This document shows positions 58,959-64,000 of a stretch of DNA of 64,000 nucleotides, piece after piece. Made by a program: the position numbers and the translations under genes. The notes under the pieces were generated by a model that searched no databases, was not told the origin of the DNA, and was given only the letters and a program-made list of their open reading frames with translations. Within the stretch, counting starts at the first letter, position 1, and the number at the start of each line of letters is the position of its first letter. Source of the stretch: SIRX01 sp965213905 (GTDB taxonomy: Bacteria; Actinomycetota; Rubrobacteria; Rubrobacterales; Rubrobacteraceae); contig OZ243922.1 of NCBI GenBank assembly GCA_965213905.1, forward strand, positions 992,001-1,056,000, given 5' to 3'.

Positions 58959-60428
58959 CTATGCCTCGGCCGGTTCGCCGCTGGTCCTGCCGCTGCCGCT
59001 GGTGCGACCGCTAGAGGCCGTTTCTTCTTGCTCGCCTTCAGAGGCCATATGGTATTTCGGGTCCACCGGCTTGACGAAGAAGTTGCAGATGAGGCCCACT
59101 ACCAACAGCCCCGCCATGATGAACATGGTTACGTTGTAGGCGTTGGCCGGTGAGACACCGGCGTTTATCTGGGCCTCCCGGATGTAGTTGACGAGCACCG
59201 GCCCCAGCACGCCCGCTGCAGACCAAGCAGTCAGCAGCCGTCCATGAATACCGCCCACGTACTTGGTGCCGAATATGTCCGCCAGGTAGGCCGGGATCGT
59301 GGCGAAGCCACCGCCGTACATGGTCAGGATAATGCCGAAGGCTGCGACGAATAACAGGATGCTACCGAGGCCGCTGCCCACGATAGGAACCAGGACGTAC
59401 AGGACCGCCCCCAGGCCGAAAAACACGAAGTAGGTATTCTTACGCCCGATGTAGTCCGAAGCCGAGGACCAGAAAAAGCGTCCGAGCATGTTGAAGATGC
59501 TCAGGAGGCTTACGAAGCCGGCGGCAGCGGCGGCGGTAATCGCCCCGCCGGAGGTCTCCTGGATCATGACCGAGGCTTGCCCGAGCACCCCGATACCCGC
59601 CGTAACGTTCAAGCAGAGGATCGCCCAGAGCAGCCAGAACTGCGGGGTCTTGAGGGCGGTATCTATGTGGACGTCGTTTTGGGTAACCATACTGTCGTTG
59701 TTTTCGCCGGACTCTTCCGGTTCCCATCCTTCGGGTTTCCAGTCTGGGGACGGGACCCGGATCGTAAGCGCGCCGAGGGTCATGGAGGCGAAGTAGATCA
59801 GACCCATGACCACGAACGTTGGCGCCACCCCGACGGAGCTGTCGGAACTGAAGAAGTTCATAAGGGCCACGGAGAGCGGGGCACCTATGAGCGCGCCACC
59901 GCCGAAACCCATGATAGCCATCCCCGTCGCCATCCCGCGCCGGTCGGGGAACCACTTGATGAGCGCCGAGACCGGGGACACGTAGGCGAGCCCCAACCCG
60001 ATACCGCCGAAAATACCGTACCCGAGGTAGAGCAACCAGAGTTGGTGGGTAGAGACCCCGAGCGCGGAGATGAGAAACCCGCCGCCGAAAGCACAGGCCG
60101 CCGTGAACATGGTAGTCCGCGGACCGACGTCTTCGAGCCATTTTCCGCCAATGAAGGCCGTGATCCCGAGGACCAAAATAGAGATGCTGAAGATCCAACC
60201 TAGAGTAGCCAGACTCCAATCGTTTGGCGCCGGCTCGTTTACACCTATTATCCGCGAAAGCGGTTCGTTAAAGACACTGAAAGCATACACCTGTCCTATC
60301 GAAAGGTGTACCGCGAGCGCCGCCGGTGGTATCGCCCACCGATTGTAGTCACCCCCTACAGTTATTCGCTCTTTTGAAAAAAAGCCGCCGTTACTGATAA
60401 TTCCTCCCTCCAGAACTCGTTTTTTCAT
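58959..60428 (-). CDS. OFA-family (oxalate/formate) MFS transporter
   Basis: 489 residues, 12 spans. WAIPPAALAVHLSIGQVYAFSVF at span one, GYGIFGGIGLGLAYVSPVSALIKWFPDRRG (motif region with KWFPDRRG) and the charged loop between spans 6 and 7 are typical of the OFA family, which exchanges oxalate and formate or imports related acids. Placed among formate dehydrogenase genes it probably imports or exports formate. A 30-residue N-terminal extension precedes the first span; ATG at 60428 or the later GTG-type start is possible. Confidence 0.85.
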   Translation of the reverse strand: MKKRVLEGGIISNGGFFSKERITVGGDYNRWAIPPAALAVHLSIGQVYAFSVFNEPLSRIIGVNEPAPNDWSLATLGWIFSISILVLGITAFIGGKWLEDVGPRTTMFTAACAFGGGFLISALGVSTHQLWLLYLGYGIFGGIGLGLAYVSPVSALIKWFPDRRGMATGMAIMGFGGGALIGAPLSVALMNFFSSDSSVGVAPTFVVMGLIYFASMTLGALTIRVPSPDWKPEGWEPEESGENNDSMVTQNDVHIDTALKTPQFWLLWAILCLNVTAGIGVLGQASVMIQETSGGAITAAAAAGFVSLLSIFNMLGRFFWSSASDYIGRKNTYFVFFGLGAVLYVLVPIVGSGLGSILLFVAAFGIILTMYGGGFATIPAYLADIFGTKYVGGIHGRLLTAWSAAGVLGPVLVNYIREAQINAGVSPANAYNVTMFIMAGLLVVGLICNFFVKPVDPKYHMASEGEQEETASSGRTSGSGRTSGEPAEA

Positions 60429-60582
60429 CCCTTACACCGCGACAATATACTAAATACCAAATGTTTTGTTTATCGAAACACAAAGCTTACAGTTCGCCGT
60501 TTGAGTAGCTCGAATCCGCGCCCATGCTTTGGGGTAAAATGAATCCAAGGAGACTAGCCGAGGGTTTTTACGAAAGGGGGCG

Positions 60583-62787
60583 GTGGGTTTGACAACCACA
60601 ACTGCCGACGTTGTAGAACAAACGAACGGGACGCGGGAAGCCACCACTATCTGCGGCTTCTGCGGCGTCGGCTGCGGCTTGAGCATTACGGTCGAAAACG
60701 GCGTCATAAGTAAGGTCACCGGCGACAAGAGCAACCCGTCCAGCAAAGGCGAAGCCTGCATAAAGGGCCGCGAAGGCTGGCGGCACCTGTACAGCGACGG
60801 ACGGCTGACGCACCCCCTGATCCGCAAAGACGGCGAGCTAGTGCCGGCTTCCTGGGACGAAGCATTAGACCTCGTGGCGAGCAAGATGACGGAGATCAAG
60901 GACGAGCACGGTGGGGACGCTTTCGGCGTGTTCAGTTCTTCGCGGTCGTCTAACGAGCTTAATTACCTGTCCGGCAAGTTCGTGAGGCAGGTGTTGGGGG
61001 TTAGCAACATAGACAGTTGCAACCGGGCTTGACACGCCGCCAGCGTCACCGGTCTGGTGGCAACGTTTGGGGCGGGCGGGGCGACTACTTCCTACGAGGA
61101 GTTCGAGAGCACCGACCTCATAATCTGCTGGGGATCCAACACCATGGAGTGTCACCCCATCATCTACAACCACATGCGGCGCGGCATCAAGAACGGCGCC
61201 AAGATGGTGCTCGTTGACCCGCGCAAGATAGATCAGACAAAGAAAGCCGACAAGTGGCTCCCGGTCAACGTCGGCACCGACATCTGCCTGGCGAACGCGA
61301 TGGCGAATGTAATTATCGAGGAGGACCTCTACAACAAAGAGTTCGTCGAGCGGGCGACGGAGAACTTCGAGGCGTACAAAGAAAAGGTTTCCGGCTACAC
61401 GCCGGAGTACGCCGAAAGCGTTACGAACGTCCCGGCCGACGACATCCGCGAGGTCGCCCGGATGTACGCCACGGCGGACAAGGCGATCCTGAACTGGACG
61501 CTCGGCATCACCGAGCACCACAACGGTGCGGACGCGGTCTTCGCGCTCATAGGGCTCGGGCTCCTGACCGGCCACATCGGCAAGTACGGTAGCGGCCTGA
61601 ACCCGCTGCGGGGCCAGAACAACGTTCAGGGCGGCGGTGACATGGGCGCTTTGCCGAACCGCATGGTCGGCGGCTGGCAGTGGGATGATCCCAAGGCCCA
61701 CGAGCTGTTCGAGGGGGTCTGGGGAACGCCGCTACCGGAGAAGGTCGGCCTGAATCAGACCGAGATGATGGAGGCCGTCGAGAACGGCGACCTCAAGTGC
61801 ATGTACGTGATCGGGGAGAACCCGGTCCAGTCCGACGCAAACGAGCACCATCACGAGCACCTTTTCTCGAAGTTGGATTTTCTCGTTGTGCAGGATATTT
61901 TTATGACCAAGACCGCGAGGATGGCGGACGTGGTGCTGCCGGCGGCGGCGAGCTGGGCCGAGACCGAGGGCACGGTCGTCAACAGCGAACGCCGGATACA
62001 GCGGGTACATCGCGTGGTAGAAGCGCCCGGTGAGGCGCGGCCGGACGAGTGGATCGTGCAAGACATCGCAAACCGGATGGGCGCCGGGTGGGAATACGAA
62101 AGCCCCGAGGACGTCTGGAACGAAGTCCGGCGGGTAGCACCGAACTTCGCCGGCATAAGCTACGAGCGTATGGAGGAACGCGGTGGCATCCAGTGGCCGG
62201 CCCTCGACGAGAGCGATGAGAAAATCTCCGACATCACGCCCAAGGAAGAACTCGCAGCGGGCGTAGAAGGCGCCGAGGAGAGCGGCCTGACGCCGGTTGT
62301 GGACGATATCGTCGAGAACGAGGATGGTCCCGGCACGCTCTTTTTGCACAGCGAGCTTTGGGAGGACGACGTAAAGAACAAGGCGCCGTTCCATCCCGTG
62401 GACTACGAAGGCCCGGTAGAGATGCCGGACGAAGAGTACCCGTTCCAGCTAACGACGGGGCGCCGGCTGGCCTTCTACAACACGGGCACAATGACCCAGG
62501 ACTACAAAAAGGTCAAAGACCCGGAAGAGTTGTTGGAGATCTGTGCGGAAGACGCGCAGAAGCTCGGCATCGAGAACGACGACTTCGTGCAGGTGAGCTC
62601 GAGACGTGGAACGGTCCCGGCGGTAAAAGCTCGCGTAACAGATAGGGTGCGGCCGGGGCTGTTGTTCTTGGGTTACAGTTTCCCGGATCAGGTCCCGACC
62701 AACGTCCTAACCATAAACGCCATAGACCCCCAAACAGGAACCGCCGAGCTAAAGGCCTGCGCGGTAAACGTGGGTCCCGCAGCCTAA
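60583..62787 (+). CDS. selenocysteine-containing formate dehydrogenase, FdhF-like catalytic subunit
   Basis: 734 residues counting UGA as Sec150. Before the UGA: [4Fe-4S] site CGFCGVGCGL...CIKG and SCNRA; after it: HAASVTGLVATFGAGGAT, GSNTMECHPIIYNH, then the molybdopterin domains and a C-terminal MoCo-dinucleotide domain (PFQLTTGRRLAFYN). The A-U-H motif is that of FdhF/FdhA active sites. No electron-transfer subunit lies next to it, so it may pair with a partner elsewhere (NAD-linked or hydrogenase). GTG at 60583 with GAAAGGGGG. A strong terminator follows. Without recoding it would be read as two truncated frames. Confidence 0.9.
61042..61067 (+). promoter_or_regulatory. bacterial SECIS element in the second formate dehydrogenase gene
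   Basis: TGA is at 61030-61032. Eighteen bases later lies the GGTCT loop, closed by CACC/GGTG and, below a three-base bulge, by AGCGT/ACGTT. Geometry equals that of the other formate dehydrogenase gene and of E. coli fdhF. Confidence 0.82.
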
Positions 62788-62797
62788 AATCTGTCCG

Positions 62798-62827
62798 ATT
62801 GGGGGAGGCAGTCTCTTCCCCAATTTT
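62798..62827 (+). terminator. rho-independent terminator
   Basis: ATTGGGGGAG and CTTCCCCAAT form a 10-bp stem (one G-U pair) with a seven-base loop, followed by TTT. Ends the second formate dehydrogenase transcript. Confidence 0.8.
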
Positions 62828-62942
62828 CTCACCGTTGTTGCCTGAAACTCTGCGGGTCGAGAGAGTAATACCCGGACCTTTTTGGTCGTCGCCAGTCCTT
62901 TGTCTGTCGCAGCGACGGGCCGGGTCGGAACCGCCAGAGAGT

Positions 62943-63314
62943 CTAGGCTAAAAAGCGGCCGATGAAGACACCGAGATAAACAAAGATGAGCCCCAAGGCT
63001 AGTTGCCCGAACATATTCAGGAACGTTGCGAGAATCGCTCCGCTCGTTATTAGCTGCAAGGATTCGTGGCTAAAGCTGGAGAAGGTCGTGTATCCACCGA
63101 GCATCCCGACGACCACCAACAACCGGGCCTCTTCCGGTAGGCTGCCGCCTTCCACGAGAACCAGGACGACTCCTATGAGAAAGGAACCCGAAACGTTCGC
63201 GAAGAAAGTGCCCCAGGGGAAATCCGGGCCGAGCCAGGAGGCCATCCAGTTGCTTATCAGGTATCGGGCCGCCGCACCGACGGCGCCGCCCAGCGCGACG
63301 TATATTACGCCCAC
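62943..63314 (-). CDS. crcB: CrcB/Fluc fluoride channel
   Basis: 123 residues, four spans. GTFFANVSGSFLIG and GGYTTFSSFSHE are the signature motifs; the Asn and the Phe/Ser/Thr pore residues are in place. Fluc channels export fluoride as antiparallel dimers. Usually a homologue pair or a fluoride riboswitch is nearby; I find neither here, so this may be a homodimeric channel under other control. GTG at 63314; no ribosome site is seen, and the frame stays open a little further upstream. Confidence 0.88.
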   Translation of the reverse strand: MGVIYVALGGAVGAAARYLISNWMASWLGPDFPWGTFFANVSGSFLIGVVLVLVEGGSLPEEARLLVVVGMLGGYTTFSSFSHESLQLITSGAILATFLNMFGQLALGLIFVYLGVFIGRFLA

Positions 63315-63467
63315 TAGCCGCGCGTCCGGGAGCGCGGAGACTTCGGGCAGCTCCTGTTGCGCGACGCAGACCGCGCTACTCGCTTTGTTGGGGAGATCAC
63401 TGCCGGTAGCGTAGCAAAAGGGAAACGACGGTTCACGCGCCCGAGTTTCTCGGTAAAGCGCTTAGTG

Positions 63468-63496
63468 TTGCTTCTGGCTTTTGGCTCCAATAAAAT
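63468..63496 (+). promoter_or_regulatory. sigma-70-type promoter of the universal stress protein gene
   Basis: TTGCTT (63468-63473) and TAAAAT (63491-63496) with a 17-base spacer. The ribosome site AGGAGGG follows 27 bases later. Confidence 0.65.
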
Positions 63497-63534
63497 GCTT
63501 TTCTGTAGGGTGTGGCATTTTAGGAGGGATACAC

Positions 63535-64000
63535 ATGAACGACTTGCAGCCGCTCGAATTTCACCGCATCCTCGTGCCCGTGGACGAGTCCCGGCCTTCG
63601 CACAACTCTTTGGCGGTGGCGGCGGGTCTGGCCCGCACATCCGGGGCCACCGTGGTGCTGGTGCACGTGGCCGAGACGAGCTATACGCGGAGCCGCGAGG
63701 AGATGCTCGCCACCTACGGCCAGAGCACCCTCGACGAGTTCCGCGAGTACGGGGACAACCTGCTGGAGCTTACCACCCGGAGCGAGACGTTCTCCGGGCT
63801 GGAAGTCGAGACGGAAACGCTGTTCGGCGACCCGGCCCGGGCGCTTTTGGACTTCGCCGAGCGGGAGAACATAGACGCCATCGTCATGGGGAGCCACGGC
63901 CGCGGTACTTGGGGGACCATGATCATGGGCTCGGTTAGCCAGCGCATCGTCCACGAGGCGAAAGTACCCGTCATCATCGTTCCGCCGCATCTGGAACGGG
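63535..64000 (+). CDS. universal stress protein, cut by the window end
   Basis: At least 155 residues; the C-terminus lies outside the window. N-terminal HRILVPVDESRPSHNSL and the late GSHGRGTWGTMIMGSVSQRIVHEAKVPVIIV (ATP-binding GxxGRG-9x-GS pattern, split here as motif) are typical of UspA-type ATP-binding stress proteins. ATG at 63535 with TAGGAGGG. Confidence 0.9.
   Translation, partial: MNDLQPLEFHRILVPVDESRPSHNSLAVAAGLARTSGATVVLVHVAETSYTRSREEMLATYGQSTLDEFREYGDNLLELTTRSETFSGLEVETETLFGDPARALLDFAERENIDAIVMGSHGRGTWGTMIMGSVSQRIVHEAKVPVIIVPPHLER

Noticed and set aside
63315..63534. Fluoride riboswitch upstream of crcB
   Set aside because: I could not find the conserved GGXGAUG...CUGAUGA-type core on the minus strand.

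Overview
The window looks like chromosome of a high-GC actinobacterium, most likely Rubrobacter or a close relative. The reasons are: GC-rich coding with strong third-position bias, frequent GTG and TTG starts, many apparently leaderless genes, small XRE regulators of the type found in that genus, and LPxTG surface proteins. The genus is an inference; no rRNA or marker gene is present. I see no tRNA, rRNA, prophage, IS element or CRISPR array.

1-12 kb: an NRPS-like adenylation/carrier/thioester-reductase protein with a coupled SDR; a small PCP-reductase-domain protein; a divergent phosphofructokinase; an HIBADH-like dehydrogenase; an ABC-2 transporter pair; a PAS-GGDEF-EAL protein. 13-16.5 kb: cstA followed by a (frameshifted) CC-motif thioredoxin-like protein, a small protein ending Cys-Cys-stop and an ArsA-like ATPase. 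This is the most interesting module in the window: it resembles in layout the enterobacterial btsT-yjiX-yjiA locus, but with a different NTPase.

17-27 kb: a catabolic block on the minus strand. It holds hydantoinase A and B, an acetamidase/formamidase (frameshifted at a homopolymer), an isochorismatase-fold amidohydrolase, a CaiB-type CoA-transferase, an HMG-CoA-lyase-like protein and a GntR/FCD regulator with matching TGTATAC sites. An AT-rich, foreign-looking nuclease-like gene interrupted by an in-frame UGA sits inside this block. 27-34 kb: small hypothetical genes, P450, MFS, ArsR regulator, a decayed epimerase, clpP and a divergent XRE regulator. 34-38.8 kb: two sortase-anchored surface proteins and a two-component system. 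39-44 kb: a BMP/nucleoside-type ABC importer operon.

44-49.4 kb: DUF2225 protein, membrane protein, GCS2-type ligase, PhoD-like phosphatase with a 15-bp minisatellite, cupin. 49.4-62.8 kb: a C1 (formaldehyde/formate) oxidation island. It holds a membrane-anchored formate dehydrogenase (alpha, a 110-residue accessory protein, beta, NrfD), a formaldehyde dehydrogenase, FdhD, an OFA-family formate/oxalate transporter with a 48-residue partner, and a second stand-alone formate dehydrogenase. Both formate dehydrogenase catalytic subunits contain an in-frame UGA at the active-site selenocysteine position, each followed at the same distance (18 nt) by a hairpin with a GGUCU loop, so both should be selenoproteins. 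The window ends with CrcB and a universal stress protein cut by the window edge.

At least eight genes start 6-7 nt after a TAnnnT hexamer with no Shine-Dalgarno sequence, indicating widespread leaderless transcription. Several genes are broken by small indels or stops, and some of these could be assembly errors at homopolymers.
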